Shown: positions 21,753-29,763 of the stretch, in pieces
How the letters are laid out: every line of letters starts with the position of its first letter
Position numbering within the stretch: position 1 is the first letter of the stretch
Source: CAVSKL01 sp963728475 [NCBI: Candidatus Eiseniibacteriota bacterium]
GTDB lineage: Bacteria > Eisenbacteria > RBG-16-71-46 > JABDJR01
Reading direction: 5' to 3'
Length of the DNA: 64,000 nt
NCBI GenBank assembly: GCA_963728475.1
Contig: CAVSKL010000001.1
Coordinates: 1,488,001-1,552,000, forward strand
Notes under the pieces: model-generated
Databases searched by the model: none
What the model saw: the letters and a program-made list of their open reading frames with translations, nothing else
What the model was told of the DNA's origin: nothing
Program-made: the position numbers and the translations under genes

Positions 21753-22486
21753 TCAGTACCGCAGCTTGACCGCCCCCCAGGTGGAGGGCTGGGCCGGAAC
21801 CGAGCAGCCGGTGATGACGAGGGTGAGGTTGGTCACGCTCCCCCAGGCGCCGGAGAGGTTGCCGTCGCCGGCTTCCGCCGGGCAGTTGAGGTAGTTGATG
21901 AAACCGGGATAGTCGGCGGGCTTGACCGACGGGGCGTATCCCGTGACGGAGCCGTTGTCGATGCTGTAGTCCATGCAGCTCTGGTTCCAGGAGGGATAGA
22001 GTTGATCGAAGATACCGATCAGGGTGATGTTGGAGCGGATTCCGTTCAGATTGCCCATCAGGAACTGGTGGGTGGACACGACCACGAAGTAGGTCACGTC
22101 CCCGGTGAAGTCGGCCAGGTTGTCCGCGCTCCAGGGGCCGGAGGAGGAGAGCCAGAACCGGCCTCCACCGTAGATCGTCCGGTAGACCGCATCCCCGGTG
22201 CCGGCCACCCGGGTGTCGCTGATCAGGACCGGGGCGGAGACGATCGCCGGGCACCACACCCGCCACTGAGACCCCAGGGTGGCCCCGTCCCAGGACTCGG
22301 CATGGATGGCGTTGTTGACGGCCCCTTCGGTGGGCATCCACGACTCGCTGAAACGGCCGGTGAGCATCAGGCCTCCCACGGCCTGGTCGGGCGAGTTGTA
22401 GGTGGCCTGGAGGGGGGGAGAGGATCCGCGGCGAAGGCAACCGGGGCGATGATCAGAAGCGCCAGAAGGATCACCAAGATACGCAT
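21753..22486 (-). pseudogene. Secreted protein gene with a frameshift at a C7 homopolymer
   Basis: The ATG at 22486, with AAAGGAG 7 nt upstream, encodes a good signal peptide ('MRILVILLALLIIAPVAFAA') in one frame. The remaining ~220 residues ('LQATYNSPDQAVGGLMLTGR' onward) are in another frame. The switch falls in a run of seven C (plus-strand G at 22412-22418); one more C would give a continuous 244-residue protein. The mature protein has no family I recognise. It ends 'TGCSVPAQPSTWGAVKLRY', similar to the end of the beta-helix protein at 9 kb. It may be a real inactivation, phase variation at the homopolymer, or a sequencing error; I cannot tell which. Confidence 0.8.
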
Positions 22487-22604
22487 GGGCATCTCCTTTC
22501 CGGCGGCAGGGATTCCGGGGGGGCTCCGGCCGATGCCGCAATTGAACCGATCTCATTGAAAGCCCGGCGCGGTCCCGGGTCCATGAGATCCGTCATGACG
22601 ACGG

Positions 22605-22618
22605 TTGATCCGGATCAA
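22605..22618. promoter_or_regulatory. FNR/CRP-type palindromic binding site
   Basis: TTGATCCGGATCAA is a perfect palindrome matching the FNR/ANR consensus TTGAT-N4-ATCAA. It lies 92 bp upstream of the Crp/Fnr regulator gene and ~120 bp upstream of the divergent secreted-protein gene, so it could serve either. Its presence next to an FNR-type regulator suggests autoregulation. Confidence 0.75.
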
Positions 22619-22709
22619 GATCGCCGACCAATTCGGTATGCAGATCCAGAACGGAGGATGTGTCGCGGCCGGATCCGGTCTTTCAACCGCCTGTTAGAAT
22701 CACCGGAGC

Positions 22710-23462
22710 ATGGAAGCCACCTCGGGCCCCAAACCGGCGAGCTGTCGCAGCTGCGCGCTTCAGGTCGAGTCGGTGTTCGCCGGACTCGATCCCCGGCTTC
22801 TTCGCGCGTTCGAACGAGAGCGCGTTTCCCATCGGTACCAGCCGGGAGAGCCGCTCTATCTGGAAGCGACCCCGGCGGTGAGCCTGTTCTGCCTGGATTC
22901 GGGGCTGGTGAAACTCTACCGGTCCTGGCCCGACGGACGGCGCTACGTGCTCGGGACGGCGGGCCCCGGCGACCTGGTGGGATACGTCTCCATCCTCGAC
23001 GGGCGGCTCTATGCCACCACCGCCGAAGCGGTGGAGGCGACCCGCGCCTGCATCGTGCCCCGCGAACCGCTGTTGCGGCTCCTCGAGGACTCGCCCCGGT
23101 TGGCATCGGTCCTCATCCGGCGCCTCTCCCACGCGCTCCTCGATCGGGAGGAGCAGTGCGCGGGGCTGGCGCAGCAGACGGTGGGGGAGCGGACGGCGCG
23201 ACTCCTGCTCAAGCTCTCGCGTGGGGACGGAACCGGCGGGCGGGGACACCGGCCGGGGGAGCGCCGGGTTCCCGGCTCTCTCCGCCGGATGGACCTGGCG
23301 GAGATGGTGGGAACCACCCAGGAGACGCTCTCCCGCACCCTTCACGAGTTCGCCCGTCGCGGTTGGATCGAACTGGATAGCTCGGGGATCCTGGTGGGCG
23401 ATGCGCAGGCGCTGAGGCGGGAGGGGGGCATGGGGACCGAGGCCCCGGGCCGGGGGGACTGA
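22710..23462 (+). CDS. Crp/Fnr-family transcriptional regulator
   Basis: A 250-residue regulator. The N-terminus has a 'CRSCALQ' Cys pair (12-15) like FNR-type oxygen or NO sensors. The cyclic-nucleotide-type beta-roll follows ('YQPGEPLYLEATPAVSLFCLDSGLVKLYR' to ~130), then a long dimer helix and a winged HTH ('RMDLAEMVGTTQETLSRTLHEFARRGWIEL', ~193-222). The recognition helix 'TQETLSRTL' contains the E..SR of FNR/CRP proteins, fitting the palindrome upstream. Three further Cys residues could complete a cluster site, but this is unproven. A TAGAAT box ends 9 nt before the ATG. It is a candidate regulator of the nitric oxide reductase at 56 kb. Confidence 0.9.
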   Translation: MEATSGPKPASCRSCALQVESVFAGLDPRLLRAFERERVSHRYQPGEPLYLEATPAVSLFCLDSGLVKLYRSWPDGRRYVLGTAGPGDLVGYVSILDGRLYATTAEAVEATRACIVPREPLLRLLEDSPRLASVLIRRLSHALLDREEQCAGLAQQTVGERTARLLLKLSRGDGTGGRGHRPGERRVPGSLRRMDLAEMVGTTQETLSRTLHEFARRGWIELDSSGILVGDAQALRREGGMGTEAPGRGD

Positions 23463-23497
23463 GCCTCGGGCCGGGGGCACGGCCGGCCGGGGGCGGC

Positions 23498-23503
23498 TAT
23501 AAT
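23498..23503 (+). promoter_or_regulatory. Consensus -10 box 6 nt before an ATG
   Basis: A perfect TATAAT (23498-23503) sits 6 nt upstream of the ATG at 23510. A sigma70-type promoter would start transcription at or next to the A of the start codon, giving a leaderless mRNA. No good -35 box and no Shine-Dalgarno are visible. Confidence 0.6.
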
Positions 23504-23509
23504 CGGGCT

Positions 23510-24001
23510 ATGAACCGGACGCCGTTTTTCGTCGCCGTCCTGCTGGCATTGGGGGTCGCGACCGCGGGGGTGGCCTCGGGGCCTTCGGGTGCGGCCCCCG
23601 AGGCGCCGGCCGGCCCCCGCATCGCCGCCCCTCCGGACTCCCTGGGGGCCATTCCCGGCTTCGACGTGCCCGACACCGTGGAGGTCGAGGCGCACCGTGC
23701 GCCGTGGGGCCGCTATCGCTTCTCGCTCCTCTACGACGAGGTGCACCCCGCTCCCGGCCGCTTCGCCGGGTCGCGCCCGTCCCCGGCCCGCCCGCTCCTT
23801 CCCGCGCGGCCGGTGCTCCAACCCAACACCTTTCAGCGGATGGTGTTCGGAGCGGACCAGGGCGCCAACGCCGCCCTCATGGTGGGCGGCCTGGGGAACT
23901 GGTTCGGCTGGTGGGACGAGAAGACCGCGTACTCGTTGATGGGAGCCGGCGCGGCGGTGGGGGCGATCCTGGGTGGAGCGAAACCGCCCGCGGGACGCTG
24001 A
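23510..24001 (+). CDS. Secreted hypothetical protein
   Basis: A 163-residue protein with a signal peptide ('FFVAVLLALGVATAGVASG') and a Pro/Ala-rich stretch. The C-terminal region has small hydrophobic Gly/Ala segments ('ANAALMVGGLGNWFGWWDEK' and 'LMGAGAAVGAILGG') that could insert in a membrane. No family was recognised. The start is fixed by the -10 box directly upstream. The alpha/beta hydrolase gene begins 36 bp after the stop, so the two may be co-transcribed. Confidence 0.75.
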   Translation: MNRTPFFVAVLLALGVATAGVASGPSGAAPEAPAGPRIAAPPDSLGAIPGFDVPDTVEVEAHRAPWGRYRFSLLYDEVHPAPGRFAGSRPSPARPLLPARPVLQPNTFQRMVFGADQGANAALMVGGLGNWFGWWDEKTAYSLMGAGAAVGAILGGAKPPAGR

Positions 24002-24037
24002 GGGGCTTCCGGCGTGCCGCGGGGGGAAGGAGGTCCG

Positions 24038-24859
24038 GTGGAACGGATCGGACCGCTCGAGGTCCGGTCGTATGCGGGACCGGGTCCCCCGATTCTCGTC
24101 CTTCACGGCGGCCCGGCGGCGGTGGGGAGCGCCGCCCCCATCGCCCGCGGCCTGGCCGGCGATTTCCGGGTGCTGGAGCCGTGGCAGCGGGGGAGCGGAG
24201 ACGAGCCCCTCACCGTGGCCCGGCACGTGGCCGATCTGGCCGGGCTCGCGGCCTCGGGGGCGGCGGGCGGCCGGCCCGCGCTAGTGGGCGAATCGTGGGG
24301 AGCCATGCTCGCGCTGGCCTATGCCGCCGAGCATCCGGACCAGGCGGGCCCGTTGGTCCTGGTGGGATGCGGCACCTTCGATCCCGAGGCGCGCGCGCGG
24401 ATGAACGTCGTGCTGGAGGAGCGGATGGGCCCCGAGCTGCGGGCGCGGCTGGAACGGATCCCGGTGGAGTGCGCCGACCCCGCGGAGCGGCTGGCCCGGC
24501 GCTACGAGCTCATCCGCGCGCTCTACGCGTTCGACCCCCTTCCCGAGGAGCCGGATGAGACCGGTCGGTTCGACCTGCGGGCCCACCAGGAGACCTGGGC
24601 CGACATGCTCCGGCTGCAGGCGGAGGGCGTGTACCCCGCGGCGTTCGCCGCCGTCCGGTCGCCGGTGCTCATGCTCCACGGCGCCCACGACCCGCACCCG
24701 GGCCGGATGATCCGCGACTCGCTTCTTCCGTTCCTCCCGCAGCTCGAGTACCGCGAGTGGGACCGTTGTGGGCACAGCCCGTGGGTGGAGCGCCAGGTGC
24801 GGGAGGAGTTCTTCAAGGTTCTGCGGGAGTGGTTGGCGGCGCGGCTCGCGGAGGCATGA
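24038..24859 (+). CDS. Alpha/beta hydrolase
   Basis: A 273-residue hydrolase with the fold's hallmarks: oxyanion 'LHGGPAAVGSA' (~24-34), nucleophile elbow 'GESWGA' (~81-86), acid in 'LHGAHDPHPG' and catalytic His in 'CGHSPW' near the C-terminus. It resembles the proline iminopeptidase-like group by its HGGP motif. The GTG at 24038 is chosen because AAGGAGG lies 5 nt upstream; a GTG at 24014 is also in frame. Its last 47 bp overlap the 3' end of the convergent membrane-protein gene. Substrate is unknown. Confidence 0.88.
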   Translation: MERIGPLEVRSYAGPGPPILVLHGGPAAVGSAAPIARGLAGDFRVLEPWQRGSGDEPLTVARHVADLAGLAASGAAGGRPALVGESWGAMLALAYAAEHPDQAGPLVLVGCGTFDPEARARMNVVLEERMGPELRARLERIPVECADPAERLARRYELIRALYAFDPLPEEPDETGRFDLRAHQETWADMLRLQAEGVYPAAFAAVRSPVLMLHGAHDPHPGRMIRDSLLPFLPQLEYREWDRCGHSPWVERQVREEFFKVLREWLAARLAEA

Positions 24860-25850
24860 CCCCGGCCCCCGCCGGGGCCCGGACCGAGGCGCGCCGCCGC
24901 ACCGCGCCGTACAGGCGCCAGAGCGCGGCCGCCGCCGCCAGGGACACGACGGCGCGGCCGCGGAACGGGCCGTCCAGGTCCTGGAGCCCGCCGAAGACCA
25001 GGAAGAACGCCAACGACCCCGCCGCCAGGGAGAACTCGTGCCGGTCGTCGAGGAGTTCGCCGCCGCCGGACCAGCGGAGGATCAGCCGGACCGCGATGCC
25101 GTCGACGGCGAGCACCGCCCCGAGCGAGACCGGCCACGGAAAGAGCCGCGCCGCCGCCGAATCCGGAAGCATGAAGACGACGACGAAGACCGCGGTGGTG
25201 GCGACCCCGGCGACCAGGCCGTAGCGGAGGGGACCTCCCGGTCCGCGGCGCGGCCGGGGAAGAGCGGGTACGCGCAGCCGCCCCGCCCCGAGGACGAGGA
25301 GCGCGATGCCCACGGCCGCGGCGGCCACCGCCCAGGCCGGCGGGGTGAACGGGTGGAGGAGCCAGAGGGCCGGCATCCAGAGCGCGAGGCCCGCCGCGCA
25401 CGCAATCCACTGGCACCGGGTGAGCCAGGGCTCCGATCGACGGCCGGGATAAAGTAGATGGACCAGGATCACGCTCGAGGCGATGCTGACGGTGACGTGG
25501 AAATGCAGGAGCGCGGCGGCGTAGGTCCAGGTCACCCCGTGCCAAAAGGAATAGGGGCCGATCGCCCGCAGCTCGGCCCAGCCCGGATCCCACACCGAGC
25601 GCGCGACCAGTCCCTCCTCATAGATTCCGAACGCGAGCGCGAGCAGGAGAAGGCTGAGCCGGCTCCTCTTCCAGCGCACGGTGGCCTCGCGACAGAGGAG
25701 GGCGCCGAACCCGTAGGGAAGCGCGAGGATCGCGAAGGTGACGGGGTTCAGGAACTGGAGCGGCGTCATGTGGCCCGAGACCAGCTCGCCGAGAACGGGA
25801 GCGGTCAGGAGCAGGGTGAGCGCGGGGCCGGGGCGGCGGGCGGAACTCAC
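24813..25850 (-). CDS. Multi-pass membrane protein of unknown function
   Basis: A 345-residue integral membrane protein with about eight to nine hydrophobic helices, e.g. 'LNPVTFAILALPYGFGALL', 'LSLLLLALAFGIYEEGLVA', 'WAVAAAAVGIALLVLGA' and 'YGLVAGVATTAVFVVVFML'. The 'FGIYEEG' motif in an early helix resembles membrane protease or Abi-like EE motifs, but the rest of that family pattern was not found. Its C-terminal codons overlap the convergent hydrolase gene by 47 bp. It is divergent from the histidine kinase gene 283 bp away. Confidence 0.75.
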   Translation of the reverse strand: MSSARRPGPALTLLLTAPVLGELVSGHMTPLQFLNPVTFAILALPYGFGALLCREATVRWKRSRLSLLLLALAFGIYEEGLVARSVWDPGWAELRAIGPYSFWHGVTWTYAAALLHFHVTVSIASSVILVHLLYPGRRSEPWLTRCQWIACAAGLALWMPALWLLHPFTPPAWAVAAAAVGIALLVLGAGRLRVPALPRPRRGPGGPLRYGLVAGVATTAVFVVVFMLPDSAAARLFPWPVSLGAVLAVDGIAVRLILRWSGGGELLDDRHEFSLAAGSLAFFLVFGGLQDLDGPFRGRAVVSLAAAAALWRLYGAVRRRASVRAPAGAGVMPPRAAPPTTPAEP

Positions 25851-26133
25851 CGGGGGTCCGGGCCCGGTGGCGGGTCCGCGGTTACGGCGTTGCGTCCGAC
25901 GACCGGAGCGGTCATTCCGGCGGAGTCGCGTGCTCGGGTTCCGCAGGTCTCACGGGAATGCCTCCATGTACCGGCATCTTATCATCGCTCCGGCGGCGGG
26001 CGTAGGCGGTGGGGCCTCGGGCCGGGGGCACGTGGTATCATGCACGCCCACGAGCATCCTGCCGGCTGCGAAAGGCATACTGGCCCCGGCCCCGTCCCTG
26101 ACCCGGATGAGTCCGCCCTTATTGGAGTTTCCC
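25851..26133. other. Intergenic gap between divergent genes
   Basis: These 283 bp hold no convincing gene. An 18-bp string, CCTCGGGCCGGGGGCACG, near 26017 also occurs near 23464, just upstream of another gene. It could be a shared promoter-proximal element or chance in GC-rich DNA. Confidence 0.4.
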
Positions 26134-27792
26134 ATGGCTGAACCGGCGGCCGCCCCGGCCGGCGACCCCTTTCCCGAGCGCGGCCCGGACGCGCCTAGGC
26201 TTCGGCGGCGCCGCTTGGCGGCGGAGGTGGAGCGCCTGGCCTGCGCTTCGGGCGACGGCGAGGAGGTGCGCCGGCGGAAGGTCCAGTTCACCATCGCCAC
26301 GTTGCTCGTCGTGCCGGCGGCGCTTCTCTGGAGCGCCTTCTACCTGGCCGGCGGCGAGCGGCTGGCGGCGGAGATCCCGCTCGCGTACTCCGTGCTCACC
26401 GGCCTCGACTTGCTGGTCTACTTCCGCTGGCGGAACTTCGCCTTCTTCCGCCCTTTGCAGCAACTGCTGATCCTGGTGCTGCCGCTCTTCCTGCAGATCG
26501 CCCTGGGCGGTTTCGTGGGCTCGAGCGGAGTGATCCTCTGGTCCTTCCTGGCGGTGCTGATGGCGGTCCTGTACGGGAACGAGGGCGAGGCCCGGTGGTG
26601 GTTCGGGGCATACGTGGCGGTGGTGGCGGCGGCCGCGCTCCTCGAGCCGGGCCTGACCGTGACCAACCGGCTCCCCCCCGGCATGGTGCTGGCGTTCTTC
26701 GTGCTGAACTCGATCATCGTGTTTTCCATCGCCTTCGTGGTGCTCCACACCTTCGTGACCGACCGGCGGAAGCTCCGGGAGCTGGAGGTGGCCTACCTCG
26801 ACCAGGAGCTGATGCTGCGCCATTCGGAGAAGCTCGCCACCCTGGGGACGCTGGCCGCGGGGGTCGCCCACGAACTGAACAACCCGGCGGCCGCCGCCCG
26901 GCGGGCGGCGGAGCAACTGGGGAAGTCGCTCGACCGCATGGGGGAGGCGCGGTCGCGGCTGGAAGCCCGGCCGGTGAGCCCGGCCGGCCGGGAGGCGCTG
27001 GAGGCGCTCCGCGGGAAGGCGGTCCAGGCGGCGGGAGGCGGACTGGACCTTCCCGCCCTGGAGCGCGCCGACCGCGAATCCGAGGTGGAGGAGTGGCTCC
27101 TGGCGCGAGGGGTGAAGCGCCCGTGGGAGCTGGCGCCCTCCCTGGCCGCGCAGGGGTTGGGTCCGGCGGAACTCGACGGCCTGGAGGAGGCGGTGTCGCG
27201 CGAGTCGGTGCCCGCGGCGCTGGCCTGGCTGGAGGCGGTCGGGAGCGTCCACGAGCTGGTGGGGGAGATCGCAGAGGGCACCTCGCGCCTGTCGGAGATC
27301 GTGGGGGCGCTCCGGAGCTACTCCTACATGGACCGGGCCTCGGTCCAGGAGGTGGACCTCCACGAGGGGCTCGACAACACCCTGATCATCCTGCGCGGGA
27401 AGCTCGAGCCGGGGATCACCGTGCGCCGGGAGTACGACCCGGACCTCCCCCGCATCCAGGCCCACGGCGGCGAGCTCAACCAGGTGTGGACGAACCTGCT
27501 GGACAACGCCGCCTTCGCCATGCAGGGGTGGGGAACGATCACCATCCGCACCGCGCGGCGGGACGGCGGGGTGTCGGTGGAGATCGAGGACGACGGGCCC
27601 GGCATCCCCGAGGCGATCCAGCCCCGGATCTTCGACCCGTTCTTCACCACCAAGGAGCCGGGGAAGGGGACGGGATTGGGGCTCTCCACCAGCCACAGCA
27701 TCGTGGCCCAGCGGCACCGGGGGAGGATCCGGGTCGAGTCGCGGCCGGGGTCCACGCGGTTCACGGTGGAGCTTCCGGTGAGGTCGCCCTGA
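26134..27792 (+). CDS. Membrane sensor histidine kinase
   Basis: A 552-residue protein starting at the ATG after TTGGAGTTTCCC. A charged N-terminus is followed by about six membrane helices (~50-215), then the H-box 'GVAHELNNPAAAARRAAEQL' with phospho-accepting His ~246. About 130 mainly helical residues separate the H-box helix from the second dimerisation helix ('SRLSEIVGALRSYSYMD'), longer than in ordinary HisKA domains. The HATPase_c domain has 'NQVWTNLLDNAAFAM', 'DDGPGIP', 'FFTTKEPGKGTGLGLS'. No response regulator gene is adjacent, so it is an orphan kinase here. Confidence 0.92.
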   Translation: MAEPAAAPAGDPFPERGPDAPRLRRRRLAAEVERLACASGDGEEVRRRKVQFTIATLLVVPAALLWSAFYLAGGERLAAEIPLAYSVLTGLDLLVYFRWRNFAFFRPLQQLLILVLPLFLQIALGGFVGSSGVILWSFLAVLMAVLYGNEGEARWWFGAYVAVVAAAALLEPGLTVTNRLPPGMVLAFFVLNSIIVFSIAFVVLHTFVTDRRKLRELEVAYLDQELMLRHSEKLATLGTLAAGVAHELNNPAAAARRAAEQLGKSLDRMGEARSRLEARPVSPAGREALEALRGKAVQAAGGGLDLPALERADRESEVEEWLLARGVKRPWELAPSLAAQGLGPAELDGLEEAVSRESVPAALAWLEAVGSVHELVGEIAEGTSRLSEIVGALRSYSYMDRASVQEVDLHEGLDNTLIILRGKLEPGITVRREYDPDLPRIQAHGGELNQVWTNLLDNAAFAMQGWGTITIRTARRDGGVSVEIEDDGPGIPEAIQPRIFDPFFTTKEPGKGTGLGLSTSHSIVAQRHRGRIRVESRPGSTRFTVELPVRSP

Positions 27793-27986
27793 GGCCGGCC
27801 CGAGGAGCTCGCGGTCGAGGGAGCCCGGGACGGCCGGCCTGGAGCCTGAGGCCGCGTGGCGGCCGGCGCCGGCGGTGATCCGGTGCGTTCCGCTTCTCCC
27901 CGCCGGGAAGAGCCGGCCCCGGGGACAGCGGTTTCATTCGGGACCCCTCTCTCCACCCGAGCCTCGAGTTCAGAGCCAATGCCGGG

Positions 27987-28571
27987 CTATTGCGCCCTTG
28001 CCGAGCGAAAGTAGAACTCGAGCATGGCGCTCAGAGGGGCGGCATCCCGCTTGAGCCGGCTTCTGAGCGCCGCACCTTCCCAGCAATCCACCAGGAGGCT
28101 CGCCATCTGCCGGGGGTCGGACTCGGCCGGGATGTCGGCCCTCCGCCGGGCCTCTTCCAGGCAAACGGCAAGCCGTTCGGCGATCCCGGAGAAACACTCC
28201 TCGATCTTGGCTCGGAATACGTCGCTCACCCCCGAGAGCTCCTGGCCGAGACCGCCGAGCAAGCACCCCATGTAGCCCTCCTTCCGGTAGTGCTGCTGGG
28301 TCATTTCGAAGAAGTGACGCACCCGCTCCAGCGGGGGATGGCGCGCGTCACCCAGGCAGGCATCCAGGCCGGCGTGCACCTCCCGCATGTACCGGTCGAT
28401 GACCTGAAGCGCGAAGTCCTCCTTGTCCCTGAAGTGGTGGTAGAACGAACCCTTCGGAATCCCCGAGGCCCCCAGTAGAGCCTGCACTCCCAGCCCGTTG
28501 TAGCCGTGCTCAAGCAACATGGCCAGCCCGACGATCAGCAGGTGTTCCTTGGTCGGGTGTGTCGACTCCAT
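27987..28571 (-). CDS. TetR/AcrR-family repressor
   Basis: A 194-residue regulator. The N-terminal HTH (~8-52) reads 'LLIVGLAMLLEHGYNGLGVQALLGASGIPKGSFYHHFRDKEDF', a canonical TetR DNA-binding domain. The C-terminal domain, with 'GYMGCLLGGLGQELSGVSD', resembles the NemR/YxaF subgroup in which Cys residues sense electrophiles. It begins 14 bp after the cupin gene stop on the same strand, and a palindrome upstream of the cupin gene is its likely operator, giving an autoregulated two-gene operon. Confidence 0.92.
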   Translation of the reverse strand: MESTHPTKEHLLIVGLAMLLEHGYNGLGVQALLGASGIPKGSFYHHFRDKEDFALQVIDRYMREVHAGLDACLGDARHPPLERVRHFFEMTQQHYRKEGYMGCLLGGLGQELSGVSDVFRAKIEECFSGIAERLAVCLEEARRRADIPAESDPRQMASLLVDCWEGAALRSRLKRDAAPLSAMLEFYFRSARAQ

Positions 28572-28585
28572 TCCCTTGGGGCGCT

Positions 28586-28972
28586 CTAGCCCTTCACCTT
28601 CGCGATCATGTGGCTGATGACGTGGCTGTGCTCGGACTGGGGGCTGAACATCACGATCTCGGCGTCGGAATCGACTCTCACGTTGTGACCGGGAGGCCAG
28701 TAGAAGAGGTCATTCGCATTGACCGTCTCCTGCACGCCGTCGGCGTCGGTCGTGGTGATCCGGCCCCGGAGGACGTAGCCCCAGTGGGGGCACTGGCAGA
28801 GGTTTCCCTCCAACCCTTCGAAGAGCGGGGTCGTGTCGACGCCCGCCGACAGGGTGAAGTACTCGCCGCTGATCGCGCCAAACCCGCTCGCGTCTCCGAA
28901 CCCCTTTTGCTGGCGGACCACGGCGCCGGGAATCTCCATCTGGACCTCGACATCGTTTTTTGCTATCCGCAT
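28586..28972 (-). CDS. Small cupin-fold protein
   Basis: A 128-residue single-domain cupin starting 'MRIAKNDVEVQMEIPGAVVRQ', with AAAGGAGAGTCCGGT before the ATG at 28972. The cupin strands carry 'GNLCQCPHWGYVLRGRITTT' and 'NDLFYWPPGHNVRVDSDAEIVMFSP'. His residues in 'CPHWGY' and 'PPGHNV' occupy positions that often bind metal. It is the first gene of an operon with a TetR regulator. Substrate is unknown; an aldehyde- or electrophile-related role is only suggested by the regulator type. Confidence 0.87.
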   Translation of the reverse strand: MRIAKNDVEVQMEIPGAVVRQQKGFGDASGFGAISGEYFTLSAGVDTTPLFEGLEGNLCQCPHWGYVLRGRITTTDADGVQETVNANDLFYWPPGHNVRVDSDAEIVMFSPQSEHSHVISHMIAKVKG

Positions 28973-29008
28973 ACCGGACTCTCCTTTAGCGGGGATGTGG
29001 GTATTCAA

Positions 29009-29026
29009 TTAGACCGATCAGTCCAA
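29009..29026. promoter_or_regulatory. Palindromic operator-like site upstream of cupin-tetR
   Basis: TTAGACCGATCAGTCCAA is a near-perfect 18-bp inverted repeat (half-site TTGGACTGA/TTAGACCGA) located 36 bp upstream of the cupin start codon. TetR-family repressors of the NemR/AcrR type bind palindromes with GACC/GACT half-sites like this. It is probably bound by the TetR protein encoded as the second gene of the operon. Confidence 0.7.
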
Positions 29027-29763
29027 AGCAAGAGAATACAGCAGGACCTGGCCATGTCAAGAGAGGAGCGGCGCCACCTGGCCGGCCCTCTCGGTCCGCC
29101 ACCCGACCTGACAAGAATCGTCCGGGTTATGAGACCACCAGCGGACCGATTCCGGGGGGGGACAGGTCGCCTGGTCCTGCCCCGGAGGAATGGCCCGGCC
29201 CCGGCACTCACCGCATCCCGAATCACGCCTCCACAATTTGATCGCATCGGCCCTTCGGAATGATGGGGTCGGGGGCCGGAGCCGGGCCGCCAGAAGCCGC
29301 CAACCGGTGTGAGGACCGGCGATTCGGGGATCGGATATAACTGGCATGCACATTGCTATTTACCATGTCGTCGGACGTCAATAAGCCGGAGAAGATGCCC
29401 AACTCCGGCGGGCCCCAAGAAATCTCCCACGACGCCCCGCAGGCGACCTTCTTTCAGAGGCGGGAACCGTGGGCAAGGAAGGCAGCCGCCCGCTTGCTCA
29501 CGGTGACCCGGTTCCCGGTGGCGCAAGCGGTCGCAGGTCTCGGCTCGGAGCCGTGGGGGGACCGCGCGGAACTCAGCCGCTCCGTCCCGGGATCCGGATC
29601 CATTCGCGTCGCCCCCCGTATGCCCCAGGCAATGCCCCCGAACCCGTCCCCCGCGCCGGCTCCGCCAAGGCCGCCCTCGCACCCGAAGTTGACCCGTTCC
29701 GGGGCGCGGCTGACCGGCAGCACGTTAGTCAGACGGGGGCAGTGTGCAGTCGGAAATCTTCGG
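29027..29763. other. Long gap without a convincing gene
   Basis: About 740 bp between the cupin promoter and the DUF6979-like gene. Open frames are present but show no family pattern and look like GC-driven chance frames. The AT-poor texture resembles the backbone. Confidence 0.5.

Noticed and set aside
29353-29763. In-frame extension upstream of the DUF6979-like gene
   Set aside because: The extra ~137 residues are low-complexity Pro/Arg/Ser with no similarity; the family start is at 29764.
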